Assembly (NCBI RefSeq): GCF_029105185.1
Contig: NZ_JAFMZK010000006.1
Coordinates: 175,396 to 239,395, forward strand
Direction of reading: 5' to 3'
Length of the DNA: 64,000 nucleotides
Source: Aliiroseovarius sp. Z3
GTDB taxonomy: Bacteria > Pseudomonadota > Alphaproteobacteria > Rhodobacterales > Rhodobacteraceae
The notes beneath the pieces were generated by a model, which saw only the letters and a program-made list of their open reading frames with translations, made no database searches and was not told where the DNA came from. How positions within the stretch are numbered: the stretch's first letter is position 1; every line of letters starts with the position of its first letter. The position numbers and the translations under genes are program-made. Below, piece after piece: positions 18,375 through 26,775 of the stretch.

Positions 18375-20879
18375 ATGAAAACCCAAGTCAAAGCGCTTGT
18401 CGTCGGCGGTGGTGCCGTTGGCACCTCGATTGCCTATCATCTTGCGAAAGCGGGCTGGGATGATGTGATGCTGATCGAGCGGGACGAGCTGACCTCGGGC
18501 TCGACCTGGCACGCTGCCGGTCTTCTGCCGCTGTTCAACATGTCCTATGCGACGACCCACATCCACGATTATTCGGTCAAGTTCTACAAGACGCTGGAAG
18601 AAGAGACCGGCCTGAACGCGGGCTTCGCCGTTGTGGGCAACCTGCGCATGGCGCAGACCGACGAGCGTATGGATGAATACCAGCTCTATGCCTCCACCGC
18701 GGACACCGTTGGCATCAACTATGAATTTCTGACGCCTGAGCAGATCAAAGAGCGCTGGCCGCTGATCGAAACCGGCGACCTGAAGGGTGCGCTTTATCAC
18801 ACCGAGGACGGATACATTAACCCGGCAGACGTGACGCAGGCGATGGCCAAGGGTGCCCGTCAGCGCGGCGTGGACATCGTACGCAAGCTGCAAGCCGACG
18901 CGTTCCACTGGACCGGCACCCACTGGGAAGTCACCTGCACCAAGATGGTGGAAAAGGGCGGCAACCTAGTTGAAAGTGATGAGCAGGTGGTGATCACTGC
19001 CGAGCACGTCGTGACCGCATCCGGCAACCACGCACAGCGCACCGCCAAGATGCTGGGCATCAAGATGCCCGCCATCCCGGTGGAACACACCTTCATCGTC
19101 ATGGACAAAGACCCCGAGCTGGTGAAATGGCGTGAAGCGGGCAACCCCGAGCACCCCGTTGTGCGCGACGCCGACAACGAAAGCTATGCCCGTGAAGAAC
19201 GCGGCGGCTGGATCCTTGGTATCTACGAGCGCGGCGCCCCCGCCCGCTTTGAACATGGCGTGCCAGACAGCTTCCGTGCCGACCTGTTCCCGCTGGATCT
19301 GGACCGCATCGCAGACCAGTACATGGCGATGGCCGAACGTGTGCCGTCCTGTGCGGAAAGCGGGTTGAAAGACGATTTCAACGGTCCGATCTGCTACACC
19401 CCTGACGGCAACCCGCTGGTGGGACCGGCCCCCGGTCTGCGCAACATGTGGCTGGCGGAAGGGTTCAGCTTCGGGATCACCGCTGCTGGCGGTACCGGCT
19501 ATTACCTCGCCCAGATGATGGTCGATGGCGAAGCCGAAATCGACATGGCGTCGCTGGACCCCAAGCGTTACAGCTCGAACTGGATGACCACCGAGTTTGC
19601 AGCGCGTAAGAACGAAGAATGCTACGAACACGTCTATATCCTGCACCACCCGGATGAAGAGCGCCCGGCTTGTCGCCCGCTGCGCACCTCGCCCGCCTAT
19701 GATCGTCAGAAAGAAAAAGGCGCTCAGTTTGGCTGGGTGAATGGCTGGGAACGTCCGAACTATTATGGTCCCGTCGATGCGCCCTCGAACTTCGACGAAG
19801 AAAGTCGTTCGTTCCGCCGTGGTGGCTGGTGGCAATATGCCGTGGACGAGGCGAAAGCCGTGCGCGAAGGCGTTGGCCTGATCGACGCAACCGCCTTCAC
19901 CAAGCACGTCGTCAAAGGCCCCGGCGCGACCCAGTTCCTGGACTGGTTCACCTGTAACAAACTGCCGCGCGTTGGCCGGATCAACCTGACCTACGCCCTG
20001 ACGTCTGCAGGCACCACCCGCACCGAATACACCATCGTGCGCAATGGCGAGAATAACTACTACCTCGTCTCGGCCGGTGCATGGACCGAGTACGACGCCG
20101 ACTTCCTGCGCAAGGCGGCCGAGGACAAGATGGACGAGTTCGGCTATATCGAGATCCAGGACGTGACCACCCAGTGGGGCGTCTTCGCCATCGCGGGTCC
20201 GAAATCGCGTGACGTTCTGAAAGAGATCATCGTCGATGCCGACCCGGAAAACGCGCTGACCAACAAGGCGTTCCCGTGGCTGTCGGCCAAGCAGATCGAG
20301 CTGGGCATGTGCCCGGTCAATGCGATCCGTGTGGCTTATACCGGCGAGCTGGGTTGGGAACTGCACCACCCGATCGAGATGCAGAACTATCTGTGGGATC
20401 TGCTGACCAAAGCAGGCGAAAAGCACGGCATGAAGCTGGTTGGCGCCCGCGCGCAGAACTGGCTGCGTCAGGAAAAATCCTATCGTGCATTCGGGACCGA
20501 GCTGGGCCGCGACGCGACCCCGCAAGAGGCCGACCTGCCGCGCTTCATTGATCTGGAAAAAGACTTCCACGGCAAAGACGCCATGCTGGAAACCGGCGTG
20601 CGCGTGAAGTGCTGCACCTTCCTGATCGACGGGCCGGATGATGCGGACCCATGGGGCCGCGAGGCGCTGTTCCTGGATGGTAAGAAAGTGGGTCGTCTGA
20701 CCTCGGGTGGCTATTCGGTCGCGTTTGAGAAGTCGATCGGCATGGGCTATCTGCCGCCGGACCTGGCGGTGCCGGGCCAGAAACTGAAGGTCAAGATCAT
20801 GGGCGGTCTCCATGATGCCGAGGTCACGGTCGACAGCCCCTATGACCCGAAGAACGAAACGATCCGCGTTAACGGCTGA
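18375..20879 (+). CDS. Dimethylglycine/sarcosine dehydrogenase family flavoprotein with GcvT domain
   Basis: An 834-residue oxidoreductase. The N-terminal FAD domain has VVGGGAVGTSIAYHLAKAGW, and SGSTWHAAGLLP carries the histidine that binds FAD covalently in DMGDH-type enzymes. From about residue 430 the GcvT-like folate-binding domain follows, with the aminomethyl-transferase C-terminal part ending in SGGYSVAFEKSIGMGYL. Such enzymes demethylate N-methylated glycines and pass one-carbon units to tetrahydrofolate. The start has AAGGGAG eight bases upstream. Codon use is unusually biased (AAG, CTG, GGC), suggesting high expression. Exact substrate is undetermined. Confidence 0.9.
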   Translation: MKTQVKALVVGGGAVGTSIAYHLAKAGWDDVMLIERDELTSGSTWHAAGLLPLFNMSYATTHIHDYSVKFYKTLEEETGLNAGFAVVGNLRMAQTDERMDEYQLYASTADTVGINYEFLTPEQIKERWPLIETGDLKGALYHTEDGYINPADVTQAMAKGARQRGVDIVRKLQADAFHWTGTHWEVTCTKMVEKGGNLVESDEQVVITAEHVVTASGNHAQRTAKMLGIKMPAIPVEHTFIVMDKDPELVKWREAGNPEHPVVRDADNESYAREERGGWILGIYERGAPARFEHGVPDSFRADLFPLDLDRIADQYMAMAERVPSCAESGLKDDFNGPICYTPDGNPLVGPAPGLRNMWLAEGFSFGITAAGGTGYYLAQMMVDGEAEIDMASLDPKRYSSNWMTTEFAARKNEECYEHVYILHHPDEERPACRPLRTSPAYDRQKEKGAQFGWVNGWERPNYYGPVDAPSNFDEESRSFRRGGWWQYAVDEAKAVREGVGLIDATAFTKHVVKGPGATQFLDWFTCNKLPRVGRINLTYALTSAGTTRTEYTIVRNGENNYYLVSAGAWTEYDADFLRKAAEDKMDEFGYIEIQDVTTQWGVFAIAGPKSRDVLKEIIVDADPENALTNKAFPWLSAKQIELGMCPVNAIRVAYTGELGWELHHPIEMQNYLWDLLTKAGEKHGMKLVGARAQNWLRQEKSYRAFGTELGRDATPQEADLPRFIDLEKDFHGKDAMLETGVRVKCCTFLIDGPDDADPWGREALFLDGKKVGRLTSGGYSVAFEKSIGMGYLPPDLAVPGQKLKVKIMGGLHDAEVTVDSPYDPKNETIRVNG

Positions 20880-20898
20880 TCTTTTCGGAGCTTCCCTG

Positions 20899-20927
20899 AA
20901 ACCCCGTCTTCAAGGCGGGGTTTTTTC
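20899..20927 (+). terminator. Rho-independent terminator after the dimethylglycine dehydrogenase gene
   Basis: A stem formed by AAACCCCGTCT and AGGCGGGGTTT closes a TCA loop and is followed by a run of six T. It starts 20 bases after the stop codon and separates this gene from the racemase gene. Confidence 0.9.
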
Positions 20928-20970
20928 TTTGGGTCAGCAGGGTTAGGCTGGCAGAATGGAAGGGGGCGCA

Positions 20971-21675
20971 ATGAAAACCATTGGCATTCTGGGCGGCATG
21001 TCTGCGGCGTCCACGCAAATTTATTATCGCACGCTCTGTGATCTGACGCGGGTGAAGCTGGGAGGACTGCATTCGCCCGAGCTGTTGATCCGGTCGCTGG
21101 ATTTCGCGCCGATCGAAGCCTTGCAAGCGGCAGGGGATTGGGCAACCGCCGGACAGATTCTGAACGACAACGCCAAGGCGCTGGAACGGGGCGGGGCCGA
21201 GGTTCTGGTGCTGGCGACCAACACCATGCACAAGCTGGCGGACGAGATGATGGCGGATGTGACGATCCCCTTCATTCACATTGCTGACGCGACGGCTGAT
21301 GCGATCAGGGCGCAGGGACTGTCACGTCCCGGCCTGATGGCCACCGCCTTCACGATGGAGCAGCGGTTCTATCTGGACCGGTTGGAGGCCGCAGGGCTGT
21401 CTCCGGTGGTGCCCAACGACGCAGACCGGGCAGAGACGCACCGGATCATCTATGACGAACTGTGCAAGGACATTGTGACCGATAACAGCCGCGCGCAGTA
21501 CGAGGCGATTGCCGCACGGCTGATCAAGGCCGGCTGCGATTGCCTGATCCTCGGCTGTACCGAAGTCGGGATGCTGCTGAACGCCGGCAATGTCTCGGTC
21601 CCCGTATTTGACACAACCCATATACATTGCAAGGCTGTGTTGAGTGCGGCGCTGAGAGGGGATGACAATGGCTGA
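20971..21675 (+). CDS. Aspartate/glutamate racemase family protein
   Basis: A 234-residue protein of the Asp/Glu racemase family. It begins KTIGILGGMSAASTQIYYR, has VLATNTMHKLADEM near residue 78 and GCTEVGMLL near residue 190. The second catalytic cysteine is present, but the first position is Thr (NTMH preceded by AT) rather than Cys, as in the YgeA-like branch. The ATG at 20971 has GGAAGGGGG upstream; an in-frame ATG at 20956 is less likely. The end overlaps the GFA gene. Confidence 0.88.
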   Translation: MKTIGILGGMSAASTQIYYRTLCDLTRVKLGGLHSPELLIRSLDFAPIEALQAAGDWATAGQILNDNAKALERGGAEVLVLATNTMHKLADEMMADVTIPFIHIADATADAIRAQGLSRPGLMATAFTMEQRFYLDRLEAAGLSPVVPNDADRAETHRIIYDELCKDIVTDNSRAQYEAIAARLIKAGCDCLILGCTEVGMLLNAGNVSVPVFDTTHIHCKAVLSAALRGDDNG

Positions 21676-22033
21676 GATGATCCAAGGTGCGTGTCACTGT
21701 GGGGCCGTGACGTTCGAGGTCAGCGCGCCGAAGTTTGTGGTGTCCTGTAATTGCTCCATATGCCGCCGCTATGGCGCGCTGTGGGCGCATTGTCCGCCCA
21801 ACACGGGCGCAATTCTGACCGGGCGGAACCACACGAAAACCTATAGCTGGGGCGATCACTTGATCGACTTCCACGCCTGCAAGACCTGTGGCTGTATCAC
21901 CCATTGGGGGCCTGGCCCAAAAGCCGATCAACAGCGTATCGCCCTGAACCTCAGAATGGCCGAACCTTCGGATATCGCTGACATACCAGTGCGCCATTTT
22001 GACGGTGCCGACAGTTGGGAATTTCTTGACTAG
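21668..22033 (+). CDS. GFA (CENP-V) family zinc-binding protein
   Basis: A 121-residue protein of the glutathione-dependent formaldehyde-activating enzyme/CENP-V family. Its zinc cysteines are at GACHCGAVTFEV, SCNCSICRRYG and CKTCGCITHWG. Most members have no demonstrated enzyme activity. The start overlaps the racemase stop by eight bases, so the two are coupled; an ATG at 21662 is an alternative start. The last four bases overlap the end of the DUF1513 gene on the opposite strand. Confidence 0.9.
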   Translation: MAEMIQGACHCGAVTFEVSAPKFVVSCNCSICRRYGALWAHCPPNTGAILTGRNHTKTYSWGDHLIDFHACKTCGCITHWGPGPKADQQRIALNLRMAEPSDIADIPVRHFDGADSWEFLD

Positions 22034-23103
22034 CGTGCAACCAGATGGTTGTCCCACGACCAGTCGCCTGCCACTGGGATTACTGTTTCACCAGTTTTGT
22101 GACGGTGAACCAACCCGCCGTCTCGGGTGATCATCAGACCGCCACTTGGTGCGGGCGCAACGCCGGATGCCGTGCTGTGATGTTCAGAGCCGATCGCGGA
22201 GCCGTCAGCACTGAAATATATGACCGTGCTGCCTTTTGGCCCCGTCACTGCGACCTCTCCAGTGCTTGGACAAACCGCGACAGACCCCGCATAGTTTTTC
22301 AACAGTCGCGTGTCCGGGTGCGGCATAAACTGCACCTTTTGCCCGCGTTCGTGCTTCAGAACCAATGGCACCTGGCGCGTCGGCATGCCTTGCCATTGAA
22401 GTGCGGCGACAATCGCGCCGGTTCCATCTATCGCGATATGTCGAATTGAGTTCTGGTGCATGTCGCCCGACAATTCTATCTGGTCAATGATCTCTGCTTT
22501 CGGGGAGAGATAGGTCAGATTGGTGCGCATTGACGGCAGGTTCAGTTTTGCGCGCGCCATGTCGGGATGGGTCTGGATGCCACCGTTGGCAACAGCAAAA
22601 CCACCGTCATTCAGGCGCAGGATTTCGTGTGGGCCGATCCCGCCAGACGGCACTTCGCCTATGCGGCGATACCCGTCGGTCACGTCCCAGATACCAAGAA
22701 CACCCGCTGGCGCGTCATAATCGTTCTCGGTGGTGAACAGGATCTTTCCATCCGCTGAAAACGCCCCGTGCCCATAGAAGTGCCGCCCTTCAGGTGTTTC
22801 CAACCGTGCAACTTCAGAACTATTGGCGCAGTCAATCACCACCGCGAAACGCCCCGGGCGACGTGCAAAGGCCACGGCCTGAGCGGCCTGTGGGTTGACT
22901 GCCGCCGCATGTCCGCGATTGGGAATGGGGATTTGGAAGACCACTTCGCCGCTCTGGGTCAGTCCCACCAACCACGAGCTTTTATCGGCCAGATTTCCAG
23001 CTGTGATAAAGTCGGGCGCGCCAGCGGCGGCCCATGAAAGTGTAGGCAAATTGCCCATTCCAAGGCTGGCGGACGCCCCGACAAGAAAACTGCGGCGTTT
23101 CAT
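22030..23103 (-). CDS. DUF1513 protein, Tat-exported, of the iron-uptake operon
   Basis: A 357-residue protein starting MKRRSFLVGASASLGMG, a twin-arginine signal. The rest has a beta-propeller-like pattern (HAAAVNPQAAQAVAFARRPG, GHGAFSADGKILFTTEND, PHEILRLNDGGFAVANGG), matching DUF1513 family members found beside imelysins. It is the last gene of the operon and starts one base after the imelysin stop. The family is thought to take part in periplasmic iron acquisition; its biochemical role is unknown. Confidence 0.87.
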   Translation of the reverse strand: MKRRSFLVGASASLGMGNLPTLSWAAAGAPDFITAGNLADKSSWLVGLTQSGEVVFQIPIPNRGHAAAVNPQAAQAVAFARRPGRFAVVIDCANSSEVARLETPEGRHFYGHGAFSADGKILFTTENDYDAPAGVLGIWDVTDGYRRIGEVPSGGIGPHEILRLNDGGFAVANGGIQTHPDMARAKLNLPSMRTNLTYLSPKAEIIDQIELSGDMHQNSIRHIAIDGTGAIVAALQWQGMPTRQVPLVLKHERGQKVQFMPHPDTRLLKNYAGSVAVCPSTGEVAVTGPKGSTVIYFSADGSAIGSEHHSTASGVAPAPSGGLMITRDGGLVHRHKTGETVIPVAGDWSWDNHLVAR

Positions 23104-23104
23104 G

Positions 23105-24133
23105 TCAATCTCCATCCCCGGCGCTGAACCCGGCTTTGACACCCAGGGCATTCCCAACCTCGTTATCAAGACGAATCTGCAGGTAGTCGAGATTGGTTTG
23201 TACCGCCTCCACCCGGATGCGTGTTAGCGGATCGTCCAGCGCCTGTGACAGCGGGGCGCCAATGGACCGGATGCGCGTTTGGATGTCGCGCGCGATTTGC
23301 GTGATCTCGGCTGATGTTATGTCGGGAATGCTGTCGGCAAAACCTTTCTCGACGACCTCGATCAAGCCGTCGATCTGCGCGACCATGATGTCATTTGTAA
23401 TGCCGGACCGCCACGCCTCCGCCCGTTTGGGAAAGCTGCGTTCATAGGTGCCAAGGGGGCGCCCGATCCGATGTTCGCGCAGGCGCAAGATCGAAAAGTC
23501 GAGTGCGGTGAATATCTGGCGGGTAAATTCCTGATGTGACAGATAAACCGGGTTCTCAGGACCTGCATTCCTGACAAGATCGGCCCAGCCATCGGCAGCA
23601 AACCAACCCTCGTAAAGCTCGGCTCCGATCCGGGCAAGGTTGCCGGACACTCCGACCAGCGCCGGGCAGGTTTGTTTGTCATCAAACAGCAACTGTTCGA
23701 TTGCGGGCAGTCCCTGGGTGCCGGCGCTGGATGCGGCGATTACCGAAGGGTCTGCCTGATCGCTTTCCGGGCGCTTGAGCAGATCAGACACCGCCCGTCC
23801 AACGAAGTTCTTCTTGTCTGGAAAGAAATTGACGGTGAGCGCAGCTGCTTGGGTTTCTATCGGGCCAAACTGATATGCATCCAGCGGTGCCCATGCACGC
23901 CAGCTATCGGCAAAAGCGTCCTCGATCAGGCTGCGGTCGGCGGTTCCATCACAATAGGCGATCGCGGTGTCGAACAGGGTGGCAGTTTCGTCCTTAAACG
24001 CGTCAAACTGATGTTCCAGAACAACCAGAACACGGTCTGACACAGCGACGTGGTCGATGGCTGGGGGCGTGTCCGCGGAAAACACCACCGTGGGCAAAAG
24101 GCAGGCGACCATGAGGGTTGCAAGATTTTTCAT
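23105..24133 (-). CDS. Imelysin family periplasmic iron-uptake protein
   Basis: A 342-residue protein with a signal peptide (MKNLATLMVACLLPTVVFSA). It matches the imelysin/insulin-cleaving-metalloprotease-like fold: AWAPLDAYQFGPIE near residue 65 sits where iron-binding members carry the GxHxxE motif, here altered to GPIE. Further conserved parts are QGLPAIEQLLFD and TNDIMVAQIDGLIEV. Family members act in periplasmic iron uptake. Its start overlaps the di-haem gene stop by four bases, and the DUF1513 gene follows directly. Confidence 0.85.
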   Translation of the reverse strand: MKNLATLMVACLLPTVVFSADTPPAIDHVAVSDRVLVVLEHQFDAFKDETATLFDTAIAYCDGTADRSLIEDAFADSWRAWAPLDAYQFGPIETQAAALTVNFFPDKKNFVGRAVSDLLKRPESDQADPSVIAASSAGTQGLPAIEQLLFDDKQTCPALVGVSGNLARIGAELYEGWFAADGWADLVRNAGPENPVYLSHQEFTRQIFTALDFSILRLREHRIGRPLGTYERSFPKRAEAWRSGITNDIMVAQIDGLIEVVEKGFADSIPDITSAEITQIARDIQTRIRSIGAPLSQALDDPLTRIRVEAVQTNLDYLQIRLDNEVGNALGVKAGFSAGDGD

Positions 24134-25623
24134 AAGGACTCCAAGAACGCGATCAGGGCGGCACGATCTTCGGTGCTGAACCGCCGGACGGTTTCACGGG
24201 CGTCATTCGCTTCGCCACCGTGCCACATAATCGCTTCCAACACTGTACGCGCACGTCCGTCGTGAAGGAAGCTTTGTTCACCCGCAACTTGTTCGGTTCT
24301 GCCCAACCCCCACAATGGCGGCGTGCGCCATTCGCGGCCCGTGGCGCGCCCTTCCGGACGCAGGTCTGCCAACCCATCACCCATGTCGTGCAGAAGCAGG
24401 TCCGTGTAAGGCCAGATCAGCTGGAAGGACCGCGCAGGATCGTCCGGCAGGCGGTGAGTTACAAACGCTGGTCGGTGACAGGCGGCACAGCCAGATGTGT
24501 GAAACAAGGACTTTCCTTCGAGGATCTGTTCATCATCCGTATTCACACGTGCTGGCACCGCAAGATTGGCGGCGTAGAAAGCCATCAAACCCAAGGCCGT
24601 GTCGCCCAGTTCCTGATTGTCCTGAGCGGCAGAATTGCCATTGCGCGCCGCGCGGCAGTCGGTTTGCCGTTCAGTGCAGTCGCCATGCGGTGCGGGAAAC
24701 AACGTGCTGGAAAGGCCGATATCACCATTCGCGGCGTCGGCGGTTTGTTGGCGTATCGTGGGATTGCCCGCCTTGTGGCCAAACCGGCCCAGCATCCATT
24801 GGCCATACTCGCGTGACCAGACACGGTTGGGTCGACCGGAAATTCCATCCCCATCCGTGTCATCGGGGTCGGCATTTGCCAGAATATCGGCTTCCGGTAT
24901 CGCCTCTAACAGTCCCAGCCCAATCATCGGAGGTGCGATGCGGGGCGAGGTCATGGTCTGATCATCCAGCTCCCCATAGATGGGAGATGCGAGTGTGTAG
25001 GTTGGTTGCCGCAGTTCAACGACATGGCCGTCCGCCAAGGGAACGGTTCTGGTCTCATAATGGATCGCGATCGACGCCTCGGCCGGGTGCCCCGATATCG
25101 CCCGGTCCTGAATTTGGAACCCATACTGGGGATCTGACCGCACCAATCCAGCCGGATCAATTTGCGACAAGCGCAAGACCAGACCGGGGGTCGCATCGCT
25201 GGGGTCCGTTGGCGGATGTCCCCGGCCATCGTTGATGTGGCAGGCTGAACAGGCGCGGGCGTTGTAAAGCGGGCCAAGCCCGTCTGACGAAATCGTAGAA
25301 GCGGGGCCTTGAACCCATAGCTTTTCGAATAAGGCTTCGCCCAGCCTGAAATCCAGCGCCTGTTCGGCAGTCAAGCCAGACGCAGGTTCGGAAAACGGCG
25401 CATGAGCCGGCGGTGACATTGCGGTGGCCGCACCGGCAGACCGGCTTTCATATGGCGAGACTGCTTTGGGATCGGCCGCGATTGCGGTTTGAATCCGACG
25501 GCTTTCGTCATTGGTGCGGGGGGTGGGGGCCAGATGTGGCTCGCCCCACGGGGGATGGCCCTCGGCCGACGCCATCGGGCCGCCAATCAGATAGACTACC
25601 AGAAAAAGCAGGCCGCGCATCAC
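24130..25623 (-). CDS. Di-haem oxidoreductase family protein (DUF1111)
   Basis: A 497-residue exported c-type cytochrome. A signal peptide (MRGLLFLVVYLIGGPMASA) is followed by two haem-c motifs, CSACH near residue 135 and CAACH near residue 395. The family is related to the di-haem peroxidase MauG group and accompanies imelysins in iron-regulated operons. It may oxidise or handle iron in the periplasm. It is the first gene here, with a palindromic operator candidate 58 bases upstream. The start is ATG at 25623; a second ATG is one codon in. Confidence 0.9.
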   Translation of the reverse strand: MMRGLLFLVVYLIGGPMASAEGHPPWGEPHLAPTPRTNDESRRIQTAIAADPKAVSPYESRSAGAATAMSPPAHAPFSEPASGLTAEQALDFRLGEALFEKLWVQGPASTISSDGLGPLYNARACSACHINDGRGHPPTDPSDATPGLVLRLSQIDPAGLVRSDPQYGFQIQDRAISGHPAEASIAIHYETRTVPLADGHVVELRQPTYTLASPIYGELDDQTMTSPRIAPPMIGLGLLEAIPEADILANADPDDTDGDGISGRPNRVWSREYGQWMLGRFGHKAGNPTIRQQTADAANGDIGLSSTLFPAPHGDCTERQTDCRAARNGNSAAQDNQELGDTALGLMAFYAANLAVPARVNTDDEQILEGKSLFHTSGCAACHRPAFVTHRLPDDPARSFQLIWPYTDLLLHDMGDGLADLRPEGRATGREWRTPPLWGLGRTEQVAGEQSFLHDGRARTVLEAIMWHGGEANDARETVRRFSTEDRAALIAFLESL

Positions 25624-25680
25624 AGGTTCCTACAGAGAGCGCCCCGTTGTAATGCGGTTAGCCAATGAGGTAAAGCTGTT

Positions 25681-25697
25681 CTGACAGAAATAGTCAG
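25681..25697. promoter_or_regulatory. Palindromic operator candidate upstream of the iron operon
   Basis: CTGAC-N7-GTCAG, a perfect inverted repeat with arms of five bases, lies between the thioredoxin stop and the start of the di-haem gene. Its place in front of an imelysin operon suggests an iron-responsive operator such as the Iron-Rhodo box recognised in Rhodobacterales, or a RirA/IscR-type site. The assignment to a regulator is inference. Confidence 0.5.
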
Positions 25698-25712
25698 GAT
25701 TTGTGTGATGCA

Positions 25713-26153
25713 CTACAGAGATGCGTTCTTGCGCACAAAGTCTTCGATCGCATTGGCTGGAATGGCCCCGGCATGACGCGCGATTTCCTTGCCGTTTTGA
25801 TACAGGATCAGCGCGGGAATGCCCCGGATGTTCTTCTGCAGAGAGACTTTCGGGTGGTCTTCCGTATTGATCTTCGCGAAACGGGCCTGTGGCGACATTG
25901 ACCGTGCAGCCTGTGCAAAAGCTGGGGCCATCGAACGGCACGGTCCACACCACGGTGCCCAGAAATCCACCAGCAATGGGGTGCTGTCGTTTTTGGCCGC
26001 TTTCGCGAGCGTGGTCGGATCCAGCTCGCGCACCTTGCCGTCAGACAGCTTCGCGCCGCAGGTGCCACATTTCGGGCCTGCGCCCAGTTTGCTTGTTGGG
26101 ACGCGGTTAACGCTGCCACATTCAAGGCAGGTCACTTTGGCTGAGCTGGACAT
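25713..26153 (-). CDS. trxC: Thioredoxin 2 (zinc-ribbon thioredoxin)
   Basis: A 146-residue TrxC. The N-terminal zinc ribbon has two CxxC pairs, CLECG and CGTCG, in the first 30 residues. The thioredoxin domain shows FWAPWCGPCRSMAPAF with the redox-active WCGPC near residue 70, and IPALILYQNGKEIARHAG. It reduces cytoplasmic disulphides and is often oxidative-stress-induced. The ATG at 26153 has GAAGGA upstream. It is transcribed toward the iron operon but separated from it by 90 bases. Confidence 0.93.
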   Translation of the reverse strand: MSSSAKVTCLECGSVNRVPTSKLGAGPKCGTCGAKLSDGKVRELDPTTLAKAAKNDSTPLLVDFWAPWCGPCRSMAPAFAQAARSMSPQARFAKINTEDHPKVSLQKNIRGIPALILYQNGKEIARHAGAIPANAIEDFVRKNASL

Positions 26154-26214
26154 GAGGCATTCCTTCAAATTCTATAAGATGCATATGATGGTGGCGCCTG
26201 CCCACGTCAAGGGA

Positions 26215-26640
26215 TCAGACCGTGCTGAGTAGAATGCTGGTTTCGCTGTTGGTGATCCCTTCGACAACCCGCACATCGCGCAGCACTCGGTCGAAATCGG
26301 TCAGGCTTTCAGCGGTCAATTGCGCCACAAGGTCCCATTTCCCGTTTGTTGAATGCAGGCTACGCAGCTCGGGAAGACCGCGCAGACGTTTGATGACAGC
26401 AGTGGTGGATTTTCCCGAAACCTCGATCATCATGATTGCATGAACCCCATCCGGGCCGTGGTCCTGCCGCGCGCGGATGGTGAAGCCCAGAACCGCCCCA
26501 CTGTCCAGCAAACGATCAAGGCGGGCTTGCACCGTAGCACGAGACACACCGAGAATTTCGGCCAGTTTTGAAATGGGTGCGCGGCCGTCTTCGCGCAGGA
26601 TTGCGATCAAGTTGCGATCAAGGTCATCAAAAATATGCAT
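26215..26640 (-). CDS. Lrp/AsnC family transcriptional regulator
   Basis: A 141-residue regulator with an N-terminal winged helix (LDRNLIAILREDGRAPISKLAEIL, then GVSRATVQARLDRLLDSG) and a C-terminal RAM ligand-binding domain (GVHAIMMIEVSGKSTTAVIKRLRG). It is divergent from ctlX-rocF-ocd across an AT-rich spacer, so it is the likely arginine- or ornithine-responsive regulator of that operon. Ligand and sign of control are inferred from context. Confidence 0.9.
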   Translation of the reverse strand: MHIFDDLDRNLIAILREDGRAPISKLAEILGVSRATVQARLDRLLDSGAVLGFTIRARQDHGPDGVHAIMMIEVSGKSTTAVIKRLRGLPELRSLHSTNGKWDLVAQLTAESLTDFDRVLRDVRVVEGITNSETSILLSTV

Positions 26641-26775
26641 AACATATTGCTAAGTGATATAGAGATATATGACAAGAATATGCGCAATAATTTATAGTTA
26701 TGTATATTATATCAGAAAACATGTGGGTGCTATGCTTGGGGTCTCGCATTGCTCAGAAACCCACCAGAGACCCAA
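26641..26775. promoter_or_regulatory. AT-rich divergent control region between the Lrp-type regulator and ctlX
   Basis: The spacer is strikingly AT-rich compared with the surrounding chromosome from 26641 to about 26720. TATTGC at 26645-26650 is inverted as GCAATA at 26684-26689, and further TATA-like steps lie between. Lrp-type proteins bind degenerate AT-rich repeats, so autoregulation and operon control probably occur here. No clear sigma70 promoter hexamers are assigned. Confidence 0.5.

Noticed and set aside
18966..20813. 615-codon open frame on the minus strand inside the dimethylglycine-dehydrogenase-like gene
   Set aside because: It is exactly antisense to a gene with clear domains, has histidine- and arginine-rich translation typical of a shadow frame, and results from the strong codon bias of the real gene.
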